Positions 8,072-17,551 are shown, counted from the first letter of the stretch. The stretch is 64,000 bases of DNA from Amycolatopsis circi (GCF_003385235.1 NZ_PQIA01000024.1:1-64000), one strand, 5' to 3'. A program made the numbers and translations. Notes: generated by a model not told the origin, from the sequence alone.

Positions 8072-9558
8072 GTACCGGCACCCGGCTCTACACCGGACTC
8101 GGACACCGAGAACACGACGGCTGGCTGCTCGGCCTCCGCCCGGCACAGGCCCTCGCCTGCGTACTGCTCGCCCTGCCCGTGATCTTCCCGTTGGCCGGGG
8201 GACATCTCGCCGGAGCCCTGGCGACTGCCATGGTCTCCGTCCCCGCGATCGCATTGATCGTGGTTCCCGTCCGCGGCCGTCCGGCGGCCCGGTGGCTCTT
8301 CGACTGGGTGCTGTTCCAAGTCGGAATCGCGTTCGGCTGGTCGCGCTGGCAGTCCCGAGCCGCCACCGGAGCAGCGGTCGACCCGGCTCTCCCGGATCTG
8401 CCCGGCACCCTCGCGCGGTTGCGGTTCCCCGACGGTCCGCCGATGCGCGACCTCGGCCGGATCTGCCTGATCCACGACACCGGCGAAGCCCGTTGGGGTG
8501 CAACTGCGAAGCTGACGCACCGCGGAGTCGGCATGCTGTCCGACGCGCAATGCCAGCGACTCGCCAACCGTCTGGGAAACCTGCTCGCGACGCTGGCGCA
8601 CCGCGAGGTCGTCGACCGGATGTCGCTGCTGGTCCGGACCGTGCCCGACACCGGTGCAGAGTACGACGCGTGGCGCTCGGTGCATGAACGCGTGGACGCA
8701 CCTGCTGCTGCACGCCGCGCGGAGCGCGAGTTGGACCGCACAGTCGGAGCTGTCTCGGTCCGGCACGAGGTATTCGTGACCTTCACCGGCCCGGAAGCCG
8801 CGCTGCGCCGCCCGGCCGCAGCCGCCGGCGGCGGAACCGACGGGCGGGCTGTCGTCCTGTACCGCGCTCTCGACGGCCTCACCGAGTCGTTGCGCGCGCT
8901 CGGCGCGCAGCGGGTGACCTGGCTGTCCGGTGCCGGCTTGGCCGAAGCGATCCGGACCGGCTTCAACCCTGGCTCCGCCGGCTCGCTGAACGCTCGGCGC
9001 TCCGGCGTCGCGTGGGCCGCGGCCGGTCCCGGCCAGACGCCGACGCCCAGCGCGCGGGTCTACCGGCACGACGGATTCGCCACCGTGTCCTATGCCGTGC
9101 TGATGCCAGAATCCGGTACCACCTTCGGTTCTCTGAGCGGCCTGCTGGCGGTGCGCACAGCCGGGGAACGGCGCGCCCTGGCAATCCACTACGAAGCACT
9201 TCCTCCTCGCCGTGCTCGCAGCGCGGTCCGGGCAGGCAGGTTCCGCGCCGGAGCGGTGCGGGACTGGAAGCGCTCCAAGGGTTTCAGCGCCGCGGCGTCC
9301 GAGTCCCGCGCGGCTGCGGGCGCGCGAGCGCAGGAGCAGGCCGTCGCCGCCGGACACGGGCTGGTGCGTTTCGCTGCCGCGACTGCGATCACGGTGCCGG
9401 GGGAGTGGAGCGTGGAGGACCACGCCGCGCGGATGGAGAACGACATCGCGGGGCGCTTCGAGCTGCTGCGCCTGGACCTTGCGCAGGACGCGGGGTTCGT
9501 CGCCGCAGTCCTCCCCGTCGGCATCGGCCTGCCTCGCCTGCGCGGAGGCCTGGTCTGA
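8068..9558 (+). CDS. SCO6880-type T4SS protein (PrgI-like N-terminus)
   Basis: This 496-residue protein begins STGTRLYTGLGHREHDGWLL, the pattern of the SCO6880 family found next to VirB4-like ATPases in actinobacterial transfer loci. Two hydrophobic segments at about 27-65 form the PrgI/VirB3-like membrane part. The remainder is a long soluble domain resembling the N-terminal part of VirB4 proteins, without a Walker motif. It therefore looks like the membrane and N-terminal half of a split VirB3-VirB4 unit, with the ATPase half in the next gene. The start overlaps the previous stop (ATGA) and the stop shares a base with the next ATG (TGATG). A function in DNA translocation at the membrane is inferred from family and position. 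Confidence 0.88.
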   Translation: MSTGTRLYTGLGHREHDGWLLGLRPAQALACVLLALPVIFPLAGGHLAGALATAMVSVPAIALIVVPVRGRPAARWLFDWVLFQVGIAFGWSRWQSRAATGAAVDPALPDLPGTLARLRFPDGPPMRDLGRICLIHDTGEARWGATAKLTHRGVGMLSDAQCQRLANRLGNLLATLAHREVVDRMSLLVRTVPDTGAEYDAWRSVHERVDAPAAARRAERELDRTVGAVSVRHEVFVTFTGPEAALRRPAAAAGGGTDGRAVVLYRALDGLTESLRALGAQRVTWLSGAGLAEAIRTGFNPGSAGSLNARRSGVAWAAAGPGQTPTPSARVYRHDGFATVSYAVLMPESGTTFGSLSGLLAVRTAGERRALAIHYEALPPRRARSAVRAGRFRAGAVRDWKRSKGFSAAASESRAAAGARAQEQAVAAGHGLVRFAAATAITVPGEWSVEDHAARMENDIAGRFELLRLDLAQDAGFVAAVLPVGIGLPRLRGGLV

Positions 9559-11093
9559 TGCCCGCGCGACCGCCGGAACGAACCGCTGCCGATCTCCTGA
9601 CCACATTCGGCGCAGCCCCGTGCCCAACGCCTGGGCGATCGGCACCGGCCAAGACGGAACGCGACCGGGTGAACCGCTCGACGGCACCGTTGCGCGGGCA
9701 CGCCCGGCCAGGCCACGGATGGTCGCCGGTGCTGGCACCGCTGCCGGTGTACCAAGCCAGCACCCGCGAGATCGGCGGACTGTTTCCGCTGCTGGTGGCC
9801 AGCCCGATGCCCGCGGTCGGTGCCCGGATCGGCTACGACGTCCAGTCCGGGGGCGCGTTCTACTGCCACCCCGTCGAATGGGTGCTGCGCAGCGGCCTGG
9901 CGACCAATCCCAACATCGCGCTGTTCGGCGAACCCGGCCGCGGCAAGTCATCCACGGTCGTGGCTTTCGCGCTGAGGATGCTCAACTTCGGCGTACGCAC
10001 CCTGATCAGCGGAGACGTCAAAGGCGAGTACACGCCGGTCGTGCGAGCACTCGGCGCGACGCCGATCGAACTGGGCGCGGGCAGTCACGCTCGGGTCAAC
10101 GCCCTCGACCTCGGACCGCTGACCGCCCGCTGGCAAACCTGGACTGCGCGGCGGCAACGGGACGAGCTTTCCAGCGTGTTGGGCCGGTGGGTGCAGCTGC
10201 TGGCCGCGCTGGCCGAATCCCAAGGGCATCCACCGAGCGTGTCCGACGAAGCCGCGCTGGCAGCGGTCCTGCGTCGCCTCGTGGGAGCCAGCGACGGCAA
10301 CACCCGACTCCGGCCGATCACGATTCCCGACGTCCACCGGGAACTCGCCGCCCCGGATTCCCAGCTGTGGCGCGATCTGCGATACGAGGGGCGGCCCGAC
10401 TTCCTGCATCAGCTGCGCCCGATGACCGACGCGCTCGCGAATCTCATCTCCGGCGCACTCGCCGGGATGTTCGACGCACCCACCACCGTGGCCATTGACT
10501 GGGACGCACCGGTGCAGAGCATGGATCTGTCCCGGCTGCGCTCCCGCGGAGACACGGCCGTCGCGGTCGCGCTGACATGCCTCGGAGCCTGGTCGTCCCT
10601 GGCCACCGATCTTCGCGACGACGGCGACATCCGCATCGTCGTGCGCGACGAATGCTGGCGGCAGCTGCGGCTCGGCCCGCGCGCGGTCGCCGCGATCGAC
10701 GCGGAGCTGCGGCTGTCCCGTTTGGAGAAGATCATCCAGATCCTGGTCCTGCACAAGCTGTCCGATCTGTATTCGGTCGGCGCAACCGGATCGCAGGCTG
10801 TGTCGATCGCCAAGGACCTCATCGCGCTCTGTTCCACGAGAGTCCTTTTCGGACAATCCACGCGCGTCGCGGACGACCTCGCCGACGCGCTCGCGCTGAC
10901 CGGACCGGAGCATCAACGGCTGACCGGGCCGGTGAACGAACGACTCGGCCGCGCGCTGTGGAAGACGGAGAACCACCCGGCTCATCTGGTGCAGACCGTG
11001 CTGTCCAGCTTCGAAAAACGCCTGTTCGACACCAATGCACAACTGCGGCCGACCGCAGGCCGCGGCAGGGGAGAAGGGCGAAGCCGTGGCTAA
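9558..11093 (+). CDS. VirB4-like conjugation ATPase
   Basis: This is a predicted T4SS motor ATPase of 511 residues. The P-loop is at 123-132 (FGEPGRGKSS), followed by a long helix and ISGDVKGEY. The Walker B-like strand is IRIVVRDECWRQL (about 360), where the family usually has a DEAW-type motif. The C-terminal region SVGATGSQAVSIAKDLI and the arginine-containing segment after it also fit VirB4/TraC-type enzymes. It begins with a TGATG overlap and lies directly after the SCO6880-like gene, consistent with a split VirB4. It would power pilus assembly and substrate transfer at the inner membrane. The stop lies 5 bases inside the next gene. Confidence 0.9.
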   Translation: MPARPPERTAADLLTTFGAAPCPTPGRSAPAKTERDRVNRSTAPLRGHARPGHGWSPVLAPLPVYQASTREIGGLFPLLVASPMPAVGARIGYDVQSGGAFYCHPVEWVLRSGLATNPNIALFGEPGRGKSSTVVAFALRMLNFGVRTLISGDVKGEYTPVVRALGATPIELGAGSHARVNALDLGPLTARWQTWTARRQRDELSSVLGRWVQLLAALAESQGHPPSVSDEAALAAVLRRLVGASDGNTRLRPITIPDVHRELAAPDSQLWRDLRYEGRPDFLHQLRPMTDALANLISGALAGMFDAPTTVAIDWDAPVQSMDLSRLRSRGDTAVAVALTCLGAWSSLATDLRDDGDIRIVVRDECWRQLRLGPRAVAAIDAELRLSRLEKIIQILVLHKLSDLYSVGATGSQAVSIAKDLIALCSTRVLFGQSTRVADDLADALALTGPEHQRLTGPVNERLGRALWKTENHPAHLVQTVLSSFEKRLFDTNAQLRPTAGRGRGEGRSRG

Positions 11094-11886
11094 CAGCCGT
11101 ATCCGCCTGCAACCACTCGCCACTTTCCTGAACCCGAACCGGGAGGTCTACGTCGGCTGGGACGAGGGCCTGCAAACCTACTACGCCCAGGTCTTCGACG
11201 GACAAGACGAGCAAGGAGAGGACCGCCTGACCGTCGATGTCGGCAATGGCCTCGGCGACGTCACCTATCCCGGCGGCGTGATCACCGCGCTCCGGCCCTA
11301 CGCCGAAATCACCGACGACCTCGGCGAACTGCTGAACGTCAGCCGCGTCTCGACGACGCCGACCTATACCGACTTGCGACCGGATTCCCGGCGCTACCAA
11401 CAGGAGCAGTATGCCCAGTCCGGGTTGAACCGGCTGTACCGCCCGGACGGCTTCGTCACCACGCTCACCCGCGACGACGTCGCCCCCGTGCTCGGCGAGC
11501 ACGGCTGGGCATCCAGCGGAATCAAAGCCACCGAGACCGGGCACACCGAGACCTACCGCCGCGGTGACCAGGAGCTGACCCTCGCCTGGACCTGGCCCGA
11601 CCAGGACTACGACACCGAACGCATGCTGAGCCCGATCCACCTCGACGGTCAGCGCCACGGCGTGGACAAACGCGAAGAACTGTCGAGCTTGCTGGCCGAA
11701 GGTAGCCCGGATCCACAGGTTCTCACGCCAGGCAGCGAGGAGCGGGTCGACGAACTGCTTACCGGCATCTTCACTGACGACGAAGCGCAGAACCATGATC
11801 GTCGGTTCGACGCCGGGCCAGACGAATCGTGGTTCGACGACCCGCCGTCCGACGACGAGGGATTCCACTCAGGACTCGGCACCTAG
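11086..11886 (+). CDS. conserved T4SS-operon hypothetical protein
   Basis: I do not recognise a family. This 266-residue soluble protein starts at a GTG inside the end of the VirB4-like gene, with GAGAAGG upstream. It has no signal peptide or membrane segment. It contains the tract NPNREVYVGWDEGLQTYYAQVFD (split by Val and Tyr residues) near residue 15 and an acidic C-terminus. The middle has repeated Thr-Thr and Tyr-Arg elements but no catalytic motif. Its tight coupling to transfer ATPase genes suggests a cytoplasmic accessory role in conjugation. Confidence 0.78.
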   Translation: MANSRIRLQPLATFLNPNREVYVGWDEGLQTYYAQVFDGQDEQGEDRLTVDVGNGLGDVTYPGGVITALRPYAEITDDLGELLNVSRVSTTPTYTDLRPDSRRYQQEQYAQSGLNRLYRPDGFVTTLTRDDVAPVLGEHGWASSGIKATETGHTETYRRGDQELTLAWTWPDQDYDTERMLSPIHLDGQRHGVDKREELSSLLAEGSPDPQVLTPGSEERVDELLTGIFTDDEAQNHDRRFDAGPDESWFDDPPSDDEGFHSGLGT

Positions 11887-11915
11887 CACAGCAGCGACCC
11901 GAAGGAGGTTCTGAC

Positions 11916-12293
11916 ATGGAGAAAGAGACAGCGGAACGGATTAGCCAAGCCGCAACCGAGGCCGCTGATCGCGTGTGGAACAGCTCCGTGATACCGAAAA
12001 ACGTCAACTCGGGCGGCCTGCAATCGGCTATGTCCGCAGTCGAAAACCAAGCCGACGCGGCGTACCAAAAGACCGTCAGAGAGATGTCCGCTGCTCTCGG
12101 CTTCGAGGAACGTGACTACTACTTTGCCGATCCGCTCGCGGCAGTGATTCACGAGCCCGACTGTATGGCCGAACGAAACGAGTACTCGCTTGACGATCTA
12201 GCGGATGTGCTGAACAGCGAGGTCGACGAAGACCGTCTGCTGGACGACCACTTCCGGGCCAACGACGACCTCGGCCAAGGCTTCGGGTACTGA
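11916..12293 (+). CDS. small acidic hypothetical protein, T4SS operon
   Basis: This is a 125-residue protein with no known family. It is predicted mostly helical and acidic, with no membrane segment, and ends with DDLGQGFGY. The start is well supported by GAAGGAGG 7 bases before ATG, one of the strongest ribosome sites of the operon. It lies 29 bases after the previous gene and 19 bases before the NlpC/P60 gene. The position suggests a cytosolic helper of the transfer system. Confidence 0.75.
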   Translation: MEKETAERISQAATEAADRVWNSSVIPKNVNSGGLQSAMSAVENQADAAYQKTVREMSAALGFEERDYYFADPLAAVIHEPDCMAERNEYSLDDLADVLNSEVDEDRLLDDHFRANDDLGQGFGY

Positions 12294-12312
12294 GCATGCT
12301 TCGGAGTTGCCG

Positions 12313-13416
12313 ATGAACCGGGCGACCAAAGTCGTCACGGGCTTCGTCACTGCCGTCGTGACGGTGCTCTGCGGGCTCCTGCTCGGCGTCGCGATCGTCG
12401 CCGCCGGGCAGCCGCCCACGGCCATCGCCGCGGCGGGTTGCGGGAACTCCGCGTCCGGGACCGGACGGATCGTCCGCAGCGAACGGGACGCGGAAGCGAC
12501 CAACATCGCCCGGACCATCGTCGGCATCATCCAGCAGCGACAGCTTCCGCGCCGGGCAGCCGTCATCGCGATCACGACCGGCCTGGTCGAATCACGCCTG
12601 CACAACCTCGACCACGGCGACCGCGATTCCCTTGGCGTATTTCAACAACGGCCGTCCCAAGGCTGGGGGAGCCGCGCGGAGATCCTAAACCCCGCACACG
12701 CCACGAACACCTTCCTCGACCATCTCCTCGCCCTGCCCGGATGGGACACGCTTCCGCCTGGCAAAGCGGAACAAGCCGTGCAGAACAGCGGCTTTCCCGG
12801 CCGTTACGCACCTCGCGAGCCGGAAGCGGCCCAGATCGTCGCCTCCATCTGGACCGGCCCGGACAACCCCGTCCCGCACACGACCGGTGATACTTCGACG
12901 ACCACCTGCGGAGACGACGGTAAATCCGACGTCCCGCTGCCGCCCGGCAGCGACCAGAAGACGCGGATGCCGGCCGGATTCACACTGCCCGCGGATCCGC
13001 AGCAAAAAGCAGCGGTCGGGTACGCCGTGGCGAAACTGGGAAAACGGTACGTCTGGGGAGGCAAAGGCCCGGACGCCTTCGACTGCTCCGGCCTCATGCT
13101 CGCCGCATGGGCCACCGCAGGCATCGGCATCCCCGCGTCCACCCTCGGCCAGGTCAAAGCCGGCCACGCTGTCTCCGACCAGTCGCAACTCCAGCCGGGC
13201 GACCTGCTGTTCATCCCCGGAGCCCTGGGCACCCCCGCCCAGCCGCGCCACGTCGGCATGTACGTCGGCGCCGGGCTGATCGTCGACGCCTACGACGAAA
13301 AGCACGGGGTGATCGTCGAGCGCCTCGCCGACTGGTCCGCCCGCATCGTCGCCATCCGCCGAATCGCTGATCCAGCTTCGCCCTCCCCTCCGCCAGGAGG
13401 GAGCCAGCACCGATGA
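12313..13416 (+). CDS. NlpC/P60 cell-wall hydrolase with lysozyme-like region, VirB1-like role
   Basis: This 367-residue exported protein would open peptidoglycan for the conjugation channel. Residues 8-35 form a signal or anchor segment. Residues about 60-180 resemble the transglycosylase-like domain of actinobacterial conjugation hydrolases, with GLVESRLHNLDHGDRDS and GVFQQRPSQGWG. A linker leads to a C-terminal NlpC/P60 domain with the catalytic Cys258 in DAFDCSG and His313 in RHVGMYVG. The ATG is chosen over a TTG six bases earlier because CGGAG sits 6 bases before it. It lies between two T4SS genes, as VirB1-type hydrolases usually do. Confidence 0.92.
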   Translation: MNRATKVVTGFVTAVVTVLCGLLLGVAIVAAGQPPTAIAAAGCGNSASGTGRIVRSERDAEATNIARTIVGIIQQRQLPRRAAVIAITTGLVESRLHNLDHGDRDSLGVFQQRPSQGWGSRAEILNPAHATNTFLDHLLALPGWDTLPPGKAEQAVQNSGFPGRYAPREPEAAQIVASIWTGPDNPVPHTTGDTSTTTCGDDGKSDVPLPPGSDQKTRMPAGFTLPADPQQKAAVGYAVAKLGKRYVWGGKGPDAFDCSGLMLAAWATAGIGIPASTLGQVKAGHAVSDQSQLQPGDLLFIPGALGTPAQPRHVGMYVGAGLIVDAYDEKHGVIVERLADWSARIVAIRRIADPASPSPPPGGSQHR

Positions 13417-13456
13417 CCGACCGCTGGTGCCTTCCCCGCACGGGAGGGACGCCGCT

Positions 13457-15289
13457 GTGCCCCGTCACCGCTCCGAACCAGCCGACACCGACCGCGACGT
13501 CGTGTTGGTGGCGCTACTCATTGCCGCAGTGCTCGTCGTCTGCGCAGTCGCCTTCGCGCTGACCGCGTCCGCAGTGCTGACCACCGGGTTCTCCACCGAC
13601 ACCTGGGCCTGGCCGACGCCACCTCGGTCGCTCAAGCTCGCCTTGCAGGTCGTCACGGATCCTGCCCGCCCGGCAGCAGCTCTGACCCATCCCTTCGACA
13701 ACGGCATATCCGGCCGTGAACTGGCCTTTTACGCATACGCGATAGCCGTGATCATGGTGCTCGCGAGCATGATCGTCGGCGTCTCGATTCCGGTCTGGCG
13801 GCGATGCGGCCCCGTCCGACCAGGCCACGCCACCCGGCTGCAGGTCCGCCGCACCCTGACGCCCGCCGCCGCCCGGCGCACTGCTGCCTGGACCCGTCCG
13901 GATCTCACTCGGGAGCAACGCCGCCGCGCTCCGATCACCCAGATTTCCGCGCCGCTGCCACTTGGGCCGTACCGGGAACGCCTGGTCGTCTCGCTGGAAA
14001 CACCGACTGGCACGATCGCACCGACCCGGTCCGGCAAGTCCCGCACCGACCTCGTCCACAAAGCCCTCGACGCACCGGGCGCGTTGTTCGCGTCCACGAC
14101 GAAGAACGACCTGGCCGAATGGTGCCTGCTCGCCCGATCGCGCCGAGATCGCGGCGGTACGGCCTGGTTGCTGGACATGACCGGAACCACCGACTGGCCC
14201 CGCCACGTTCGCTGGAACCCGGTCGCCGGCTGCGACGAACCCGCAGTTGCGTTGCGCCGTGCTGAAACGCTGATTGCGACCTCGGCGCTCGGGATCGAAG
14301 ATGTCGGCGGGAACGACGCCGTATTTCGCGGCCGGGCAAGGGTTGTGCTGCAGGCGTACTTGCTCGCTGCTGCCCGCCATCAACGCGGGATCGACGACCT
14401 GATCACCTGGTCGCTAACCAAACCCGCCGACCAGGAACCCGCCGAGTTGCTGCAGCGCGAATTCCCGTTCCTGGCCTACAACCTGCGCTCGGAAACCGGC
14501 ATGGTCGCCGAGACCGCCGACGCGGTTTGGATGAGCGTGCGTCGCGCGCTCGAGCCCTTCATGAACCCCGATGTCCGTGCGCTTTGCACCCCGGGCAGCG
14601 ATCCGTTCGACATCGACACCCTCCTCGACACCGGCGGCAGCGTTTTCGTCATCGCCGGTCAGCACCAAGCCGTGCAGGCCCGTCCGGTACTGAGCGCGTT
14701 TGCCGAGGAGTTCCTCACCCGCGTCCAGGAACGCGCACTGCACCAGGAACACCGGCGCAACACGCCGCCAGCGACCACGATCCTCGACGAAATCTACGAA
14801 GGCACTCCCGTGCCAAGACTGCCCGGGATCATCTCCGACATCGCCGGCCGCGGCGGGCCCGTCCACTGGTCTGCCCAATCCCGCGGCCAGCTCGACGAAC
14901 TCTACGGCGAACACGGCCGCAAAACCCTCATTGACAACACTCTGACGCTGTCGGTCTTCCCCGGCATCAAAGACGACCAGACCCTTGAATGGCTGTCGAC
15001 GATCAGCGGGCAGCACCGCCGTCGCACCTACCAGCACCACTCTGACGGCCTGCTCAGCAGCGGCCGCGGCTCGGTCGGCAGCGAAGACACCCCGACCTAC
15101 CGTCCCGGCGACATCCGCACCCTCGACCGCGACCGGGTCCTCATCCTGCACGGTAACCTCAAACCGATCCTCGGCCGCACCGTCGACATCACCGCGCGGC
15201 CCGACTGGCCCCAGATCGAAGCCGACGTCGCGGCCATCCGGACAGGCAACGCACAGCACGAACTCGATCGAATCCAAGGCCGAGCGTGA
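13457..15289 (+). CDS. VirD4/TraG-like type IV coupling protein
   Basis: This is a predicted coupling ATPase that brings the relaxase-DNA complex to the secretion channel. The 610-residue protein has two N-terminal membrane segments (about 15-45 and 88-112). The P-loop TIAPTRSGKS is at about 187-196, followed by a Walker B-like TTILDEIYEG near 445 and a TraM-recognition-like C-terminal region with HWSAQSRGQL and GEHGRKTLIDN. The GTG start chosen follows GGGAGG by 9 bases. An alternative GTG lies 30 bases upstream. Its stop overlaps the next gene by GTGA. Together with the MobF relaxase at 26-31 kb it supplies the DNA-processing half of the transfer system. Confidence 0.92.
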   Translation: MPRHRSEPADTDRDVVLVALLIAAVLVVCAVAFALTASAVLTTGFSTDTWAWPTPPRSLKLALQVVTDPARPAAALTHPFDNGISGRELAFYAYAIAVIMVLASMIVGVSIPVWRRCGPVRPGHATRLQVRRTLTPAAARRTAAWTRPDLTREQRRRAPITQISAPLPLGPYRERLVVSLETPTGTIAPTRSGKSRTDLVHKALDAPGALFASTTKNDLAEWCLLARSRRDRGGTAWLLDMTGTTDWPRHVRWNPVAGCDEPAVALRRAETLIATSALGIEDVGGNDAVFRGRARVVLQAYLLAAARHQRGIDDLITWSLTKPADQEPAELLQREFPFLAYNLRSETGMVAETADAVWMSVRRALEPFMNPDVRALCTPGSDPFDIDTLLDTGGSVFVIAGQHQAVQARPVLSAFAEEFLTRVQERALHQEHRRNTPPATTILDEIYEGTPVPRLPGIISDIAGRGGPVHWSAQSRGQLDELYGEHGRKTLIDNTLTLSVFPGIKDDQTLEWLSTISGQHRRRTYQHHSDGLLSSGRGSVGSEDTPTYRPGDIRTLDRDRVLILHGNLKPILGRTVDITARPDWPQIEADVAAIRTGNAQHELDRIQGRA

Positions 15290-15888
15290 ACACCGACGAC
15301 GACATCCCGATTCCCGACGACGAAGACGATGATCCTCAGCGGAGCGCTGCCGAGATCGCCGCGATGGTAGAACGGCTGTGGTCCGCGGCCCAGTCGCACG
15401 AAGCCCGCCTCGGCCACCTCCACGAGCGCCTGGCCAAGCTCGAAGCGGAAGACGAGTCGAACCCGCAACACGCCGCCCGTTGGCTCACCTTTCCTGCGCC
15501 CCCTGCTGCGGAAGACCCGGAGCACGAAGGGGAATCACCGTTGTTCACGATCGCGTGCTTCGTGCAGTACTACAACGAGGTTTATGTCGGACGACCCGGC
15601 AGCCGTGCCGTCGCGATACCCGACTGCTGGCTCAACCACCCCGGGCTGCTGGCCGAGATCGCGACCCTGACCTACACCTGGCGCGCCGCTCATCTCGGCC
15701 GGCACGCGAACGTCCGTGATGCCCAGTACTGGCACGACCGGTGGCGGCCCGCGTTCGCCGAACGCCTCGCGACTGAATGGACCCACCCGCACTGTCTCAC
15801 CGCGACGCACAAGCCGGTCGGCGCGGGCGATCTGAAGGACCGATACACAGTCGAAGCAACGGCTTCGGCACAGTCTTCAGCCGGCTGA
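15286..15888 (+). CDS. DUF4913 domain protein, end of T4SS operon
   Basis: This 200-residue protein has a very acidic N-terminus (residues 2-17), a helical coiled-coil-like stretch (about 20-60) and a C-terminal domain. The C-terminal domain contains FVQYYNEVYVGRPG, LAEIATLTYTWRAAHLG and AQYWHDRWRPAF, the pattern I associate with DUF4913. That domain is frequent next to coupling-protein genes on actinobacterial mobile elements and has no established function. The GTG start lies inside the coupling-protein stop. A strong hairpin follows, so this is probably the last gene of the operon. Confidence 0.85.
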   Translation: MNTDDDIPIPDDEDDDPQRSAAEIAAMVERLWSAAQSHEARLGHLHERLAKLEAEDESNPQHAARWLTFPAPPAAEDPEHEGESPLFTIACFVQYYNEVYVGRPGSRAVAIPDCWLNHPGLLAEIATLTYTWRAAHLGRHANVRDAQYWHDRWRPAFAERLATEWTHPHCLTATHKPVGAGDLKDRYTVEATASAQSSAG

Positions 15889-15933
15889 GAGAAACGCGGA
15901 GGCTAGGTGGTCGGTGCGTCGTCATTTTTACGA

Positions 15934-15973
15934 GGGGCCGGTGCCCGTTGGGGCAAACGGTGCACCGGCCCCG
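15934..15973 (+). terminator. hairpin terminator of the transfer operon
   Basis: The arms GGGGCCGGTGCcCGTT and AACGGTGCACCGGCCCC pair with one bulge around a short loop. The hairpin lies 45 bases after the last T4SS gene and before a convergent regulator. It has no U-run, as is common in high-GC actinobacteria. Confidence 0.65.
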
Positions 15974-16041
15974 TTCCGCCTGGCGCGGTAGGCGGAACAT
16001 TCAGTGCCGCAGGGAGGAACGGCACGGAAGAGGAGGAGGGA

Positions 16042-16896
16042 CTACGCCGATCTTCGCAGGCTGGTTCGGTGCTCGGCCGCGTACTTGTCCATGAGCACCC
16101 GTGAGTCCATGTTGGACAGTGCGACGTTGTCCAGTTCTTCGAGCACGTCGTTGTAGTTCCCGTCGTCCGGCATGAAAACTGCGGCGCCGTGGCTCGGAAG
16201 GTGGACGACGGGTCCGCTGTTGGTGCGGTAGAGCGTGAACGCTCCCATAAGCCCGGGATGCCGTCCGGTGCCTGTCGGGACGACGCGGACCCCGACCGTC
16301 GAGGTCGGCGCGGCCAGACTGGCGAGGAAGTCGAACTGCCGAGAGACCGTTTCGAACGATCCGGTCATGTGGGTGAATGCAGCTTCGCCGAGGTAGGACG
16401 TGAACGGCTTGGACTGCATAAGCTCTCGGTGCTCTGCGCCGAGTTCGCCGACGAAGTGGACTTCAGCTTCCGACCTGCCCGCGGCGATCAGCGCTTCGCG
16501 TGCGTAGTCGTCGTGCTGTACGAGATCGGGAATGAACAGCGGGTGCCAGTCGGCCACGGAAGTGGCGGTTGTCCCGCAGTCGGCGAGCATCGCGTAACGG
16601 TCGTAGTCATGGTGCTGCCCCATGATGACGACCTCGGACGCGGTCATTCTTGCCAGTGCGAGAATGCGGCGCTTGTCGTCGCCGTCGACACCGAGCGTGC
16701 CGAGAATGTAGGCGACGTCGATGACCGGCGCGGCGCGCAGGCCCAGTTCCCAACTGGACAGTCTCGCTGGCCGGACCCCGATCCTGCGGGCAAGCTCGTT
16801 GAGACCCCATGACGCGCGTTCCCGTGCGGCACGCAACGCGGCTCCGAGCAGCGTGACACGCGTGCTCACCGCCATCGGCCCTTTGCTGGGTTTCAT
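16042..16896 (-). CDS. XRE family regulator with DUF5753 domain
   Basis: This is a 284-residue DNA-binding regulator. An N-terminal HTH (about 16-75) contains LRAARERASWGLNELARRIG and RPARLSSWELGLRAAP. The DUF5753-like C-terminal domain (about 95-275) has WHPLFIPDLVQHDDYAREAL, a FLASL segment, VGVRVVPTGTGRHPG and the terminal VLEELDNVALS helix. These proteins are abundant in streptomycetes and relatives and usually pair with a DUF397 protein, which is absent here. It lies 41 bases downstream of a small CxxC protein gene in the same direction, so the two are probably co-transcribed. Confidence 0.88.
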   Translation of the reverse strand: MKPSKGPMAVSTRVTLLGAALRAARERASWGLNELARRIGVRPARLSSWELGLRAAPVIDVAYILGTLGVDGDDKRRILALARMTASEVVIMGQHHDYDRYAMLADCGTTATSVADWHPLFIPDLVQHDDYAREALIAAGRSEAEVHFVGELGAEHRELMQSKPFTSYLGEAAFTHMTGSFETVSRQFDFLASLAAPTSTVGVRVVPTGTGRHPGLMGAFTLYRTNSGPVVHLPSHGAAVFMPDDGNYNDVLEELDNVALSNMDSRVLMDKYAAEHRTSLRRSA

Positions 16897-16937
16897 TGAG
16901 ATTCAGCCCTTGTAGCTGTCATCGTCGGTCCGGCGAC

Positions 16938-17222
16938 TCATCGCTGCTGCCTCCGCTTCGACTTCGCGGGTCGGCCAGCAGGCCTGTTCGGGACACTCCA
17001 GCCCAACTGTTCTCGGTACACCGCATCGCAGGGCAGGCACTGCGTCGGTATGCAACGCGCCCGGCGTTGGTCGTGCGGCGCGAACGCTGCGGCAGCCTTC
17101 AGGCCGCAGAGCATGGTGATGTGTTCCCCAGGCGCGGGGACGCTCGTAAGGCGTGCGCGGTGCCATACGCCGTTGACGACCGGGCGGACATGTTCGAGGT
17201 AGATATAGATCAAAGCTGCCAT
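16938..17222 (-). CDS. small Cys-rich (zinc-binding-like) protein
   Basis: This 94-residue protein has a cysteine pattern MLCG...CIPTQCLPCDAVYR that could bind one zinc ion, preceded by a short hydrophobic N-terminus (AALIYIYLEHVRPV) and followed by a basic tail rich in Arg and Lys. Small proteins of this type occur next to XRE-DUF5753 regulators in actinobacteria, but I know no function. The ATG follows GAGAGGAG at good spacing. It precedes the XRE gene in one operon. Confidence 0.75.
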   Translation of the reverse strand: MAALIYIYLEHVRPVVNGVWHRARLTSVPAPGEHITMLCGLKAAAAFAPHDQRRARCIPTQCLPCDAVYREQLGWSVPNRPAGRPAKSKRRQQR

Positions 17223-17271
17223 TGGCGACCGCTCCTCTCGTGTTCCGGCGTTCGGGCAACAGGCCTCAGAT

Positions 17272-17298
17272 TTCGTGATACGACGTTATGATCACGAA
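17272..17298. promoter_or_regulatory. 8-bp inverted repeat operator candidate
   Basis: TTCGTGAT and ATCACGAA form a perfect inverted repeat separated by 11 bases. It lies 50 bases upstream of the small Cys-rich/XRE operon, in a 330-base intergenic stretch. The spacing suits binding of a dimer on successive helical faces. Confidence 0.5.
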
Positions 17299-17439
17299 GC
17301 AGCGCGCAGAACGGGCCGGAAGTACGCTTGCGGCCCAACGGAAACAGCCAGACCTGGAGCGTCCATGAGCAGATCAGCAGGAACACTGCTACCTCCTCGA
17401 TGCGACCTGCGGTGGTTTTGCTGTGCTGGTCACAGAAAA

Positions 17440-17521
17440 CTCCACTGTGGAGGACTCCGACACCGCGCTTGCGGGACGCTTGAGAACGGCCTGGCGGGCT
17501 GAAACGTCCCTCGGGACGTTT
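17440..17521. promoter_or_regulatory. two palindromes upstream of the XRE-DUF5919-like gene
   Basis: CTCCACTGTGGAG (17440-17452) is a perfect 13-base palindrome. AAACGTCCCTCGGGACGTTT (17502-17521) has perfect 8-base arms. Both lie within 115 bases upstream of the chosen ATG at 17552 and are probable operators, the second possibly for autoregulation. Nothing else is recognisable in the rest of this gap. Confidence 0.55.
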
Positions 17522-17551
17522 CCAAACGTGCTAGCCCAGGGGAGGGAATCT

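Noticed and set aside
7675..9951. A 758-codon minus-strand open frame opposite the VirB6-like and SCO6880-like genes.
   Set aside because: Its low-complexity Ser-rich end mirrors the acidic tail of the sense gene, and there is no ribosome site or motif.
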